Of a stretch of DNA of 64,000 nucleotides, positions 12,397 to 30,447 are shown piece after piece. Below the pieces are notes generated by a model that was given only the letters and a program-made list of their open reading frames with translations, made no database searches and had not been told where the DNA came from. This DNA comes from Quercus robur (Eukaryota > Streptophyta > Magnoliopsida > Fagales > Fagaceae). The number at the start of each line of letters is the position of its first letter. The stretch's first letter is position 1. Both the position numbers and the translations under genes were made by a program. The DNA is taken from NCBI RefSeq assembly GCF_932294415.1, contig NC_065545.1:41640327-41704326 (forward strand), given 5' to 3'.

Positions 12397-12927
12397 GGGT
12401 AAAACTTAAATACAATACCTTCACTTAGATTCTTCTTTTAAAATTAAATCACCTGTCCACTTATTTAACATTGTAAATGCCATTTTCTTTTCCGTTTATT
12501 TCTTTTCCTTCTTTTATTTTTCCTTGTTTCAGACTATGACTTCCCACGAGAAAACCCCAACCCCAAAATTGTTTTATTCTCTTTCTTTCTCTCTCTCTCT
12601 TTCCTTCTCTCTCGCCTTCTTTCTCGCTTAAATTGATTGAAATTTTCACTCTCCTAACGTCTTCTTCCCTTCCATTAAACTGAAGCCTTTGCTGGGAGCT
12701 GGAGAAAATATTAGAAAATGTTTATGAACATCAAGTACTTCTCACACAGCAACAATCAAACTAACAAAATATCAACAAACCACAAATTGATGTGTTCATC
12801 AGAGACAGAGGGAGTGAGAATGAAGAGGAGATTAAGCCAGTGGCAGAGTAGATCGAGTGGTGGTGGCCAAGTTTCATGTAGCCAAACCTCAGTCGCTGCC
12901 AACGACCACCGCGAGCCACAGAAGGAC

Positions 12928-12992
<65 letters not shown>

Positions 12993-13460
12993 GTTGCTCT
13001 CTCCTAAGCTTGATTCTGTCTCAAGCTCAACCATGCCGGAACCTCAAGAGTATGGCCACCATACACGGCAGCACAGGTCAAAGGGGTCTCCACCACTAAT
13101 GGCTGCCATTCTCTCTCTCTTTTTGTTTTATCCTTTGTTTGATTTGCTGATTAGGTTATGAAAGTTTGAGAATTTCATTTGGGTTTGGGAAATGAGGGCT
13201 TGTAGATCTGTGGGTTCTGATATGTGCCCTGTTGAAATTGTTTATGTGTTTTAGAATGGCTAAAAATTTGATTTGTAATTTTTTTAGTTTGTTTGGATAG
13301 AAAATCTTGATTTCTAAATTTTGAATGCCCAAAATAATCTGAAACAGGGGAAAAATAAAAGAAGGAAAAGAAATAAATGGAGAAGAAAACGACATTTTTA
13401 AGTGGACAGGTTTTTTAATTTTAAAAGGGGTAACTATGATACCGTATCTAAGTTTTGTCC
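12397..13460. mobile_element. Non-autonomous Mutator-like element (MULE) with 9-bp target duplication
   Basis: It is flanked on both sides by attatttaa (12388-12396 and 13461-13469). The left end gggtaaaacttaaatac and the reverse complement of the right end ggacaaaacttagatac start inverted repeats of about 120-140 bp (left 12397-12537, right 13339-13460) that share cctgtccactta and tttatttcttttccttcttt. A 9-bp duplication with long inverted ends is diagnostic of the Mutator superfamily. The interior holds a (CT)n tract (about 12931-12990) and an open frame that is mostly its translation. No transposase is seen. Confidence 0.85.
12931..12990 (+). repeat. (CT)n microsatellite
   Basis: About 30 CT units inside the MULE. 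It gives spurious Ser-Leu open frames on the plus strand and Arg-Glu frames on the minus strand. Confidence 0.95.
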
Positions 13461-13469
13461 ATTATTTAA

Positions 13470-14085
13470 TATTAATCAAATTGAGGTTAATTAGATGCAT
13501 TAAATACATAATTTAATGAATAATGCTAATTAAAACTAAGGTTAATTTCATATAAAGAATTGAATATCATAGATGAAGTATAAATTTTAATAGAAAGAAT
13601 TTTTTTTTTTAAGAAAATTATTTTATCTGGATATATGACAATACAAGGTTAAGTAAATTTGTATTCTAATTTTTTAGAGAAAGAGATAGGTATTATTTGG
13701 TATGTGACTTTGTAGGAGATTAGTTTATAAAAATTAAAGTTTCAAATTATTAGGGAAGATTAATCATCATTGCTCTAACACATTTGCAATTTTTTTTTTT
13801 GGAAGCATTTTAAGATTTCAATTGGGTTAGTTTTCTATTAGTCTCATATTTTCAAAATATTTTTAGAAATTAAAAAAAAAAAATGTTAAAGGTACTACAA
13901 AATGTTCAAAATATGATATGACAATAATTGTGATTGATGAACTTCAATAAAGTAATTAATAAATATTTCAACATTAAATTACTTTTTGTGATTGTTGACA
14001 TGTCAGTTTATAAGTCTATAGTAAAATTTGTTGTATCCCTAACATTACTAATAACAAAAAGTGCTCAACCATTTGAAAAAATTCA

Positions 14086-14116
<31 letters not shown>

Positions 14117-14247
14117 TTTATATAAAATTTTGAGCTTATACAATGGGGACGAGCCTTTTTTCTAGTGGGCAATTATTATTGTTATTCTTGTATACATATT
14201 GTCTCTCAATCTCTTTCTCTTTACATTTTTAACAAAGTTAATGGAGG
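13470..14247. other. AT-rich intergenic stretch, no gene seen
   Basis: Contains a (TA)n run at about 14086-14107. Nothing recognisable. Confidence 0.5.
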
Positions 14248-14255
14248 CATGCTAG

Positions 14256-16341
14256 CAGGGGCGTAGCCGGGAATGAATACTTAGGGGGGCCAGGTTGTAA
14301 CAAAAATATACTAAATATAATTCTTAAGTCTATTGGATACAAAATTATCAACTTTCATATATCATCATATACTTGAACATGTTGGGAATTCAATGGAAAC
14401 TCCAAACCTGTGAGAAACAAAAAAATAGAGAAAAGAAAACGCCAAAAGAAAAACAATCACACGCACAAGACAGTATTTACGTGGTTCGGCAATTTTCCTA
14501 CGTCCACAGAGTTACAGGGATTTCACTATTATAAAAGAAAATTACAATGTGCGGTTACAGTGTTGATAGGAAATTCACATATTTGTTTACGTGATCCTGG
14601 ATCACGATCTATCTCTTCAAATTGAAGTTTTGGACATTTGGAGGGATGTTCATCAGGCATTGAGGTATTAACATTTGTTTCTATAGCCACAAGTGTCCTA
14701 ATTTCTGAATTGCTAACATCTTTTTTCTTAAAGAATGCATCAATTGTTTTTCATTTGCTCATAATTCTTTTAGCTTTAAGAATATGACTAAAAAATTAAC
14801 CTAAAAAAAATTTTTAAAAATAAAATTTTAATTAGAAATTTTTACTTAATTATATGAGTGTTATTCATACTCAAGAAAAAAACAAAATTTCTACTATAAT
14901 TTAAACAGTCAACCCATTTTTAATACAACTTTAATTAATAATAACCCCTCAAACAAAAAAATAATAATTTAATTAATTTGTCTTTTATAATGTATTGGTT
15001 AATTTAATTATATAACTTTAATTATTGTTGTTTAGCATAACAATAAACTATATTGCTTTAATTTATTTGTCATTAATTATACAATTAACTAATTATAGTA
15101 TAATAGTGATACTGTAACTAATTAACTATCTATTGTATCCATTAGCTAATGGACCGCAACTAAAATAATATTAATCAATAAAAGTTGGATGGTGAAGTCC
15201 TTTAAAAAAAAAAAAAAAAAAAAACGATATTATTTATATTATATGATTTTCAAAATTTTTTTAAATTGTTTTTTTCCAAGTTTCAATTCCAAAATTGAAA
15301 CTTGGGTAATATGTGAAGCTCAAGCCCAAGTACTGCAGTGAATAACTTCAAAATCCATTCAAAGTTTCTGAGCCTTAAAGAAGTCCAAACCAAATAGGAT
15401 ACAACAAGCCCAACCCAACACACAAACACACCAACCAAAAACAAAAACACTTATAACACACAAACACACAACACACAACCCACAAACACACAACACACAA
15501 ACATTGTTGTGGTTGTACAACAAGACCCAAAAAAAAAAAAAAAAGTGAAAGTCAGCCAAATTGGCCAATCAGATTCTCACAATTCCACATCAAAAAAAAA
15601 AAAAAAAAGATGCTGAGTTTCATTTATAAGTTTCATTTCATTCTTTATTCAATCATTCAGTGAGATAAAGAGAGAGAGACTGAGAGTCTGAGAGAAAAAC
15701 ATTGAGGGAGGGCCGGACTGCCGAAGGAAGCAACGAGCACCGCTCACCGGAGCAGAGGCAGAGGCGCAGAGCGATGAGCCAATGATCGATCTACCGTCTA
15801 CAATGTCGATCTGCGATTCATTTCCTTTTTAATTTCAGTGAGATAAAGAGCGAGAGACTGAGAGAGAGTCAGAGAGAAAAAGAGTGAAATACCTTGAGGG
15901 AGGGCCGGAGGGAGCACCGAGCGGCGAGCACCGAGCACCGGAGCAGAGGCAGAGCGATCTGCGTTCTCCGATTTGTGATGAGGGGCGACCGGGCCAACAA
16001 CGACGACGACGACAAGCTCGCTGCGGCGATGTGACCGTCCGTGGGTTACTGGGTTTGGTTTTGGTTTGTGTATTGGGGATTTTTTTTTTTTTTTGATAAA
16101 CACCTCTGTGCTCTGTGTTTGGTTTGCTAAGTTGTGTGTTTGGTTTGCTTTTGTATTAGGGTTTGATCTCTCTGCCAGCGACGACGCGAGGTGATGGGAT
16201 TCTGCCAAGCGCCAGCGACGTGATGGGTTCAATTTCTGATTCTCTGTATTTTTTATTTTTTATTTTTCTGGTTGAGAATCTGTGGGCTTGCCGTGAGCGA
16301 GCTACCTGTAATGGGCTCGCCATGGGCTTGGTTTTGTTATA

Positions 16342-16372
<31 letters not shown>

Positions 16373-16640
16373 TTTTTCAGATTTTAGTTCAAATTTTTTT
16401 TGGGTTTTTTTTTTTTTTTTTTTTGCTTGAAAGTAGAACAGATAATTTTTTTTTTTTTTTTAAATTTGATGGTGTTCCTATTTTTTGATTGAGGACTGGG
16501 AGAATGGGTGAGAAATGGGTGGGGGGGCCGGCTGTGTAATGTTAGGGGGGCCTATTTATTTTTTCTTCATAGTCTAATAGGAAAAAAAAAATTTTGCAGG
16601 GGCCACGGCCCCCCTAAGCCACTATGTGGCTCTGCCCCTG
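14256..16640. mobile_element. Large non-autonomous hAT-like element with 8-bp target duplication
   Basis: It is flanked by catgctag on both sides (14248-14255 and 16641-16648). The left end caggggcgtagcc and the reverse complement of the right end caggggcagagcc form short inverted termini. An 8-bp duplication with CAGGGGC ends fits the hAT superfamily. The interior (2.4 kb) has no transposase. It holds an acgtggttcggcaa/cctacgtccac segment familiar from plant LTR repeats, long poly-T and poly-A tracts, a (TA)n run, and a GC-rich direct repeat near 15658-15960. Confidence 0.82.
15658..15970 (+). repeat. GC-rich direct repeat inside the hAT-like element, period about 180 bp
   Basis: The block ttcagtgagataaagag...gagggagggccgga...ccggagcagaggcagag occurs at about 15658-15775 and again at about 15837-15955. 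Its base composition differs sharply from the surroundings. Confidence 0.7.
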
Positions 16641-16898
16641 CATGCTAGTGTTTGTCCCGCCAGCAAAGGAACGAGGGTGCAAGTTAGGAAGGCAGGGGTG
16701 TATTAAGGAAGGGGTGAATCTGAGAGAGTGAATGGGGACTTACAGTTGACACCTTTTGCATTGAAGAGAAAGTTAGATGAAATATGCTAGTGACACATCA
16801 TTTTCACAATAGCTGATTTGATGATTTAAATTTATGATGGTTTTATCATAAATGTGTCATGAATGAGCACCATATCATCATGCTCCAAGAGCACCTAA

Positions 16899-17829
16899 TG
16901 TTGGGTCCCAAATAATATTATCATAAATATTAGCAATCCAAAATAGCAATCACACACAAGAACACAAATATTTACGTGGAAAACCCTTTCTCTTGAAGGG
17001 AAAAACTATGGGACAAACTCCAAATAATTTCACTATTAACAAATCAATTACAATAATTCTTGTGCATGTCTCACAACTAAAGAAAAATCTTTCTTATTTT
17101 TCTTTACTTTCACACACACACACACTAATTATCTCTTTCAAAGGCAGCAACACTTTGCTCTCTTCTCTTTGACTATTTTTTCGAAGGTGGCAATACTTTA
17201 CTCTCTCCTTACTCTTGCGTTCCTCCCAAGCAAAAAACCTTTTTCTCTCCTTGGCTTCACGCTCTATTTTTCCTCTCCCCATAGTCAAAGCTATCAAATT
17301 CTTTGTAGTATTGTCTATTTATAAGACTCTTTTGCTATTCTCTCTTGGACTAGGAATACATTACCTCTTTAACCAGGAATCTATTCTCTCTTGGATTAGG
17401 AATACATTACCTCTTTAACAATGAATAGATTTCTTTCACACCAAGAAATAGTATTTCCTTCTACAATAAGGAAACCCACATTAATTTTTCCTTCTTCAAT
17501 TAGGAAACCTAATTGACTTTCCAAGTCACAATTGGAATTTGAGGCAATTTTTTTTTTTTTTTTATAAGATAGAATTTCTACTTTAACCTAATCTAAGTGT
17601 ATACATGTGTGAAACTCCCTCTTAGAAACTTGAATCCCAACCCTTGGCCCCTACACCCCATAAGTATTTATACTGTTGTTCTTCTTTAAGTGAAATTATT
17701 AAGTGCTTTAAGAGCTTAATAAATGCATGTCGAATCTCACATGAATAATAAGTCCCATCAAGAATGTAAATAGTGTGATTTGTTGACATGTGAGAGGAAA
17801 GCATGCATTTATATATTGTACTCTCAACA
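16899..17829. mobile_element. Candidate solo LTR
   Basis: It begins tgttgggtccc and ends ctctcaaca, giving TGTTG...CAACA termini with an LTR-like length of about 930 bp and a ttacgtggaaaaccctttc motif seen in plant LTRs. The flanking five bases (cctaa and caatg) do not match, so this is a suggestion only. Confidence 0.35.
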
Positions 17830-18344
17830 CAATGAATAATTACTCCTTCTTTAACATATCAATTGGTAAAGATTATTGTTCTCCCAATTAAACATATCTT
17901 TATAGTTTTGGGGTTTTGACCGAAGATGTATGAACAAAATCAATACGGAAAAAAGGGGGAAGTGATCTAAGTTGAGGAGGAGAAAATTGAAGTGAAGAAA
18001 AAAAAATGGGGAACCAAGGATTTAAAGAAGCACGAAATATCTAAATATAGAAAAACTATTACAGTTAAAAATTAAAAACTTTTTTTTCAATGAACAACAA
18101 ATAATAGAAATAGGAAGAGAAATGAATTTTTTTTTGGTTAGAAGAAAATAAGTGAGAGAAAAAAAAATGGAGAGACATTGTTTTTTTAGGTGCTACAAAT
18201 TTTTCATTTTCCATAAGAAAACCCTTGGAGGTGACCCACGAAATGCTAGTTAAGAGTTTTGATCAAAATAACTCATAGAAGTCATGAGGTATTAAAAACA
18301 TGTATTTGGCAGTACTGTGGGAGACTTCCAAATTATGGTCAAAG
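17830..18344. other. Intergenic stretch, no gene seen
   Basis: AT-rich, without recognisable coding or repeat boundaries. Confidence 0.45.
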
Positions 18345-18549
18345 CCTCTATTTGGATTGTGCTGAAATTCAGTTTTAGTGCGATTGCGTCCAATACAGTG
18401 AGTCCTGTGTACTGTTCACAGGGTTCACAAATTGTCTAATTCAACAATTTTTTTTCAAAATTGGGTCCCACGGTATTATTCACACATTTAAAAATTATTT
18501 TGTTACAGTGTTTTCAGTTTTTAGTAATAAGTAGTATCCAAATAGACCC
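18345..18549 (+). mobile_element. MITE, hAT-like
   Basis: The ends gcctctatttggattgt and the reverse complement of tccaaatagaccc are inverted. The interior has acagtgttttcag and gggtccca.ggtattattcacac, words shared in reverse with the element at 19106-19306. Confidence 0.6.
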
Positions 18550-18978
18550 TAAGTTGTGTAGGTTTTGAATAAGATCTTAAAATGTATCAGGTATATAGTT
18601 CTATACTTGACAATTTATTACCTGTTTAAATAAATAGTTTATACCCAATTACCCAATATAATAATTTTCCCACGAAATATGCTAGTTTGTTTTCACACGT
18701 GTGTTTGGGAAGTAATAAAAGTTGAAAATTATTAGAATTTTTACTTTTTAGCTAATTTTTTGTACTATTTGTAAGTCTCATTACACTTTTTGGTACTATT
18801 CATAGGTTCCACTATACTATTCAGCTAGCTTTTTACTTCTTGCTCTTTGTATTGTACTTTCAATTAAAAGTTTTCAATTTCAGCTAAAACTAACTCAAAA
18901 CTTGCACCACAAATCCAACCTCTTTATTTTGCACAAAAAACTTGACTTGAAGCTACTGTATTTTTCCAAGAAATAAGT

Positions 18979-19505
18979 CCGGCTTGTTTTTGCACAAAAA
19001 ACTATCCTAGAGGTGTTTTGGGCTCAAGAACTTGCTCCAAAACTCCAAACTCTTATTTCTTGTGAAAATTTTGGCTCAAAGGTATGGTATTTTTGTGCAA
19101 AATAAGGATTTGTTTGGATACAGCTTATTGTTGAAAACAGTGTAGCAAAATAATTTTTAAATGTGTGAATAGTGCCATGAGACCCAATTTTAAAGTTGAT
19201 TTTATCAGATTCCGTATTTGCAGGTCTCGTGAACAATGTATAGGACCCACAGAAAAAACGCCAAACACAAATTTTTTTTCTTTTCAGTGCAATCCAAACT
19301 CAACCTAAGATCAGACTTTTTTTTTTTTTTTTGATAAACAAGATCGACTTGTTATTGCACAAAAGCTATCCCCTAGGTGTTTTGGGCTTAAAAACTTGCA
19401 CCAAGCTCGTTTTTGCACCAAATCTCCATCCACTTTTTGCAGGTGAAAACTTGAACCGAAAGTAAGCCCATCTTGTTTTTGCACGAAAGTAGTGTTTTGG
19501 CGCAA
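18979..19505 (+). repeat. Degenerate direct repeat split by a MITE
   Basis: The phrase ttgtt.ttgcacaaaa..ctatcc followed by ctaggtgttttgggct recurs at about 18986 and 19352. The MITE at 19106-19306 lies between the two copies. Confidence 0.5.
19106..19306 (-). mobile_element. Second copy of the same MITE family, inverted
   Basis: It starts ggatttgtttggatac and ends aatccaaactcaac. Its interior carries tgaaaacagtgtagcaaaataatttttaaatgtgtgaatagt, the reverse complement of the corresponding part of 18345-18549. It interrupts a local repeat (18979-19505). Confidence 0.6.
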
Positions 19506-19506
19506 A

Positions 19507-20845
19507 AGCTTATTACACTAAAGCACCTGACAGGATCTGAATTATATATTTTTTTGTTTGTAATGTAGTGGGACTTGTGGCTTTTTTATAAGAGAGTTTG
19601 CAATGTGCATATGATCGGCCAGGTCAAGATATTCGATGGATGTGGAATCTGATAGGTGCACCAAAGCAGCGTCTATAAAAAACAAGAAAGAAGTATACAA
19701 AAACACGCTGCCGTTTTCCAAAGTCAGAAAAGAAAATTAAAAACTTTGAAATCAGTGCCATAGATACCTCCAAGTCAGAAAAATGGAAATTAAAAGCTTT
19801 GACAATCAGTGCGATAGATAGTAAGACAGGAAAAATATATCCAACCCAATAATATATAGATGATGATGATGATGATGATGATGGGGAGAGATACCAAGAG
19901 TGATATTCATGCCTTCATAGCTTCACTTGCCATCACGACAAGCAAGGACCAGCAGAGAGCAGTAACTGTAAAAGCCGGTACTTCCTAGCAACTTGGAAGC
20001 ACTCAGACTTTTTTTTTTTTTTAAAACACCCACTAGCAGTATTATCTTATTGAATTTCTTTTTTTGAGTTTCAACCCGAGAGACTTTACAGTTAGCTAAC
20101 TAAAACTCACATCTTATTGGATTTTGTTAACTTGAAATTTAGTGAGTTCTGTGGAAGCAACAGATATAAATAAATAAACGAATAACTTTTTAATTGGCTC
20201 ATGTGCCATAAAAAAGTAATTACATTTTTCCTACCGTAAACTATCATATTAATTATACTTGAACTATAAAATTGCACAATCAGTTAACTTTAACGAAATT
20301 CAGCATTGAAAAAACCAATTTATCAATCAACTGTAGGGAGGAATAAATTGGTTTTTTTTTTTTTTTTAATGCTAATTTTCATCATATTTAACACCAAAAC
20401 AAAAGGTAGGGGACATTGAAACAAAGTTATAATTTTGGAAAATCAATCATACATTTCAATAATTCAAGATGTTAAGTATAATTAGGGTGATAATTTATGA
20501 TAGAAAAATGATATTTGCCCATTTTAATAAAAAGAATAAAGTTATGATACAATATTTTCTCAACAATATGACAATAATCCTAGGTAACAAACGGTTAATA
20601 ATAGCTAACAAGATGACTTCAGTGATGAATCAATACAAGGTACCATTAAAAACTTGTTATCTTAGTTTTGATGTAAAAATATTGTTGTCTCGTCACTCTT
20701 CTAATAAAAAACTCAACCTTAACCAATTGGAAAATGCTAGAATAACAATTTTGTCACAATTTACTTACGTAACAAGTCGTGAGTGATGAAATTATGGACT
20801 CACATAAATCCATTACTCCTACTCCACCACTCATAACTTAACGCT
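19507..20845. other. Upstream region of DUR3, no gene seen
   Basis: AT-rich, with a (GAT)n microsatellite at about 19860-19883. A 105-codon open frame at 20469-20786 has no recognisable content. Confidence 0.5.
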
Positions 20846-20847
20846 AA

Positions 20848-20903
20848 GCGAATTGTGGCGTAAGTTGCTTTACTAGCGAATTGTGGCGTAAGTTGCTTTA
20901 CTA
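20848..20903 (+). promoter_or_regulatory. Perfect 28-bp tandem duplication in the DUR3 promoter
   Basis: The 28-mer starting gcgaattgtggcgtaagttg occurs twice head to tail, about 70-125 bp upstream of the likely TATA box and 135-190 bp upstream of the ATG. It may duplicate a regulatory site. No known motif is assigned. Confidence 0.7.
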
Positions 20904-20973
20904 GTATTAATCTAGCCGATCCAATACTATCACTCTTCAGTTTTCGGATACTGTTCGTTGACCAGACCCTATC

Positions 20974-20981
20974 TTATATAA
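20974..20981 (+). promoter_or_regulatory. Likely TATA box of DUR3
   Basis: Sequence ttatataa within atcttatataagtgc, 57-64 bp upstream of the ATG at 21038, a usual spacing for a short 5' leader. Confidence 0.6.
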
Positions 20982-21037
20982 GTGCTTACTGCCGTTAGCT
21001 TCTCCACCTTCTTCTGCATCTTCTTCTTCCAATAGCT

Positions 21038-27163
<6,126 letters not shown>

Positions 27164-27804
27164 CACACTCTCTCCATCTACATACCTGCCTAAGCAACTT
27201 CTTTTAGTTCAACATGAATCTTTGAGACTGCAATTTATACATGACATTTGATCAGGATTTCATAATGACCAAGGTGATGTAATTAAAGTTAGAAACTTTA
27301 ATCATAAGGAATGGGGTGGAGTTGCTTAGAGAATGTTATAGGAAAACAATTCTTCACATTCTTGGAAAAAGTCTTTGCTCCAGGCTGTTGTTAGAATTCA
27401 AATCAAAACTGATTATAAATGCAATGGCCTTGCCTACTACATGCTGTAAAATGAGTCAGCTTGTTTCTGATCATTTCCAAAACCATATTCAGTTTAATAG
27501 ATTTGAAGAGAATTTGTCAAATTTCAATTCCAAAAATATGCTAACAGATTCACTAATTAAGGGCATTCAAATGGTTTCCATAACCAAGTTATTACAAAAA
27601 ATGGAAGTAAGCACCTGAATAAATAAATAAAAAATCAAATTTTCTTAAACTCTAGGCATGACTGAATAAATTTTCTTGGAAATCATTCTCTTGCTTTTCA
27701 AAATAGAAAATTGTGACATCAAAACCCAGTAAACCCCAAATCTTTCTGCAAAAAAAAAAAAAAAAAAAAAACACACTAAATTTTAGAAGATACATGATTA
27801 AAAC

Positions 27805-28446
27805 TGTGGGATACAGAAATTTGATAAGGTAATAAGGCCACGTGTCATACCCGAGGTTGATGGGGCCAATGCAATTCTGAGGAGGCCATACCCTTAGATA
27901 GTAAGGCCGAAGGGGCAAGCCATGATCACGTCAATGACACATTACCAGAGGAGGCCACACTATAGAGGAAGAGCTTCAGAGAGGAGGGTTAGCCTTGACA
28001 TGACTGAAGGGATGGTAGCTACCACCACATTCAATGCACCCCACCAAACCCCCTAGCCGCATTTATGTGAAGAAGAAACCTGAACAGTGTTGTCTTGGAT
28101 GCCACAACTCACAGAAAATTTGGGAGGGCGTCTGATGGGACAAGCACTTGAGTAATGGCCTACATGATTAACAAATGAAAGGCTAAGATCAGCTGAAAAA
28201 GACTATATAATGAAAGAGATCCTCTTGAAATAAAAGGTTCATGGATGATCCCAAAGAGAGAAATTGTAGAAAATCGTTCTTGAAATCAAACCAATATAAA
28301 TATTTGTCCTCGGATCTTTGCTGAGGACTAATACTCTACATTATTCCTTGTCTTTTTCTTCTCCTTCAACTGTGCTAGGTTATTTGACTCAAGTTTTCGC
28401 CTTTACAAATTCATTGTATTACGTCAACTCATTTTTGGCACTTACA
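27805..28446 (+). repeat. 5' LTR of the gypsy element
   Basis: Starts tgtgggatacagaaatttg and ends tttttggcacttaca. It contains ctatataatgaaagag (about 28203), a possible promoter TATA. Directly follows the target duplication aaaac. Confidence 0.92.
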
Positions 28447-28448
28447 AT

Positions 28449-28460
28449 TGGCGCTGTCCA
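28449..28460 (+). other. Primer-binding site of the gypsy element
   Basis: The sequence tggcgctgtcca begins two bases after the 5' LTR, the usual place. TGGCGC starts are common in plant Ty3 elements. The matching tRNA was not assigned. Confidence 0.6.
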
Positions 28461-28499
28461 TAAGAAACTTCACTTAACCTACACACCTTCAAGGAGAAT

Positions 28500-29760
28500 G
28501 CCAAAGGATGTCCAGCAGGGAAGGATCCGTGAGTTCTCATCCTGAGCGGCAGGACCAGTTCTTAAACTTGGAAAACCGCCGGGATCATGAGATAGCTAGG
28601 TCCGAGTCCAGGAGCTCGAGACTAGCCCGTCCCAGTCAACATAGTCATCTCTTAAATGAGACCGCTGGCCTAAGATAGGAGGTGAACCATTTACGCAAGC
28701 GAATAAGGCAGAACTAGAGAAACCAACAGAGTAAGAGTCTCATTGCAAGCTCTGGCTCTAGTTTGGAGCCAGAATGGAGGCACTATAAGAGAAGTAGGAC
28801 GCCTTCTAGTGAAACGGAAACTGATTCCTCCGAAAATTCACACACAGAAAGGTAGCATTGTAGGTGGCACAGACCCATCCCCCGGGGAAATAGAGATAGG
28901 GACACCATGAGCAAGGCCCTTTTCCAGATATCCAAGTCGCCTTTCACAGGGCAGATTGAAAGGGCCAAGCTACCCAAATGCTTCACGCAACCCACCTTTG
29001 TCGTTTACAATGAGAGGACCTACCCTATAGAACATGTTAGCCACTTCAATCAGAAGATGGCCATATACACTAGAACAAGACTTTAATGTGCAAGGTTTTC
29101 CCTCTAATCTTGGCCCAGTGACAATGGGATGGTTTGATGGACTACGTGAAAGGTCTATTGATTCCTACGAAGAGCTCACTAGAGCTTTTGGTGCAAGGTT
29201 CATTACGTGCAGTAGGGTGCCGAGGACATTAGACTCCTTGCTAGTGCTATCAATAAGAGAGGGAGAGACCTTGAAGACCTACTCGTATAAGTACTAGGAA
29301 ACCTGCTCGGAACATGAGACAGTTGATGGACCGAATAGACAAGCACAAGAGGGTGGAAGATGACCGAGCACAAATTAAGGGAAAAGGAACGGCAAAGGGC
29401 TTCCACAACTGGAAGGATAATCACTTTAATAAGACAGGGGGAAACTGGCCCAAGGTAAACTTCCACAATCAGGGACAGCCGAGCGAGGTCCAACCAGTCA
29501 ACTCGGTGTTCAGGGTCCCAGTCCACTAAATACTGCAGAAGATTTGGAATGAGCATTACTTCACTTGGCCGCACAAGATGGGTAGAGACCCAACCTAAAG
29601 AAATCAGTCAATATATTGCCAATATCATTAGGATAAAAAGGCACACCACTGAGAAGTGCAAAACCTTACGGTCGTACTTGAAGGGCACAACACTAAGGAA
29701 GGAAAGCTAGGAGAGTTCACGAATGAGACCTCGGCATAAAGAGGAGCCCCACATTAGGAA
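28500..29760 (+). pseudogene. gag remnant of the gypsy element
   Basis: Pieces in shifting frames include an Arg/Ser-rich N-terminal stretch and then a region recognisable as retrotransposon gag: AKLPKCFTQPTFVVYNER, GWFDGLRERSIDSYEELTRA, LLVLSIREGETLKTYSYKY. Several frameshifts and stops break it. No intact zinc knuckle was seen. Confidence 0.75.
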
Positions 29761-29919
29761 TATCAGGAAGGGCCAGTGCCGCGGCCCCCCTTAGGAACTA
29801 TTCATGTTATCCTCGCCGAACCTAAACAAGCGTCGGCCGCGTCAACAGGGGTTATGTCCGTGTCTCCCCCCAATACTAACTTCAACTGAGAAAACCTCTG
29901 CAAGAAGGCAAGGACGGAA

Positions 29920-30348
29920 CCCAATCTGGTCATGGGTTTTTCAGACGAAGACCTAGTCAGCACTGCCCAACCCCATGTTAACACTCTGGTTGTCACGGTG
30001 CATATTGGGGGCTTCGACGTGCATAGGGTAATGGTCGACTGGGGAAGTGGGGTTGAGATAATGTACCCCAATCTATTTAGAGGATTGGAGCTAAAGGAGA
30101 AAGACTTGGAGAGTTACGGAGCCCTACTTATGGGATTCGATAGGAAAATGGTTATCCTAAAGGGAAAAATCAAGCTACCGGTCCAAGTAGATAAGGAGGA
30201 GGTGTTGGTGGACTTTATTGTGGTGGACGCGTATTCACCATACATAGCCATTCTAGCTTGGCCATGGCTACACGCTTTCGAAGTTGTATCATCCACTTTG
30301 CACCAAAATGTGAAATTCCCAACTGAAGGTCGAATCGAAGAGATATGA
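29920..30348 (+). pseudogene. Aspartic protease region of the gypsy element
   Basis: Open from about 29932 to 30348. The active-site region reads MVDWGSGVEIMYPN, where plant elements normally have V-D-x-G-S-S. The aspartate and first glycine are kept but the site is altered. It is followed by the flap and C-terminal motif AILAWPWLHAF (normally LGRPWLH). Part of a broken polyprotein. Confidence 0.75.
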
Positions 30349-30447
30349 GGGTGCCAAGCCTCAGCGAGACAATGCCTCATCGCAGCAATCAACCACCGAA
30401 CCCCTCCGGAGGGAATAAACAAGGCACCCCTAAAGCTATAGCAGTTA

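Noticed and set aside
12718-13161. 147-codon open frame
   Set aside because: Mostly translation of the (CT)n tract inside a MULE; no domain, and overlapping frames on both strands are equally open.
16899-17829. Firm solo-LTR call
   Set aside because: Termini fit but flanking bases do not match, so it is listed only as a low-confidence candidate.
20469-20786. 105-codon open frame upstream of DUR3
   Set aside because: AT-rich chance frame with no recognisable motif, promoter or intron signals.
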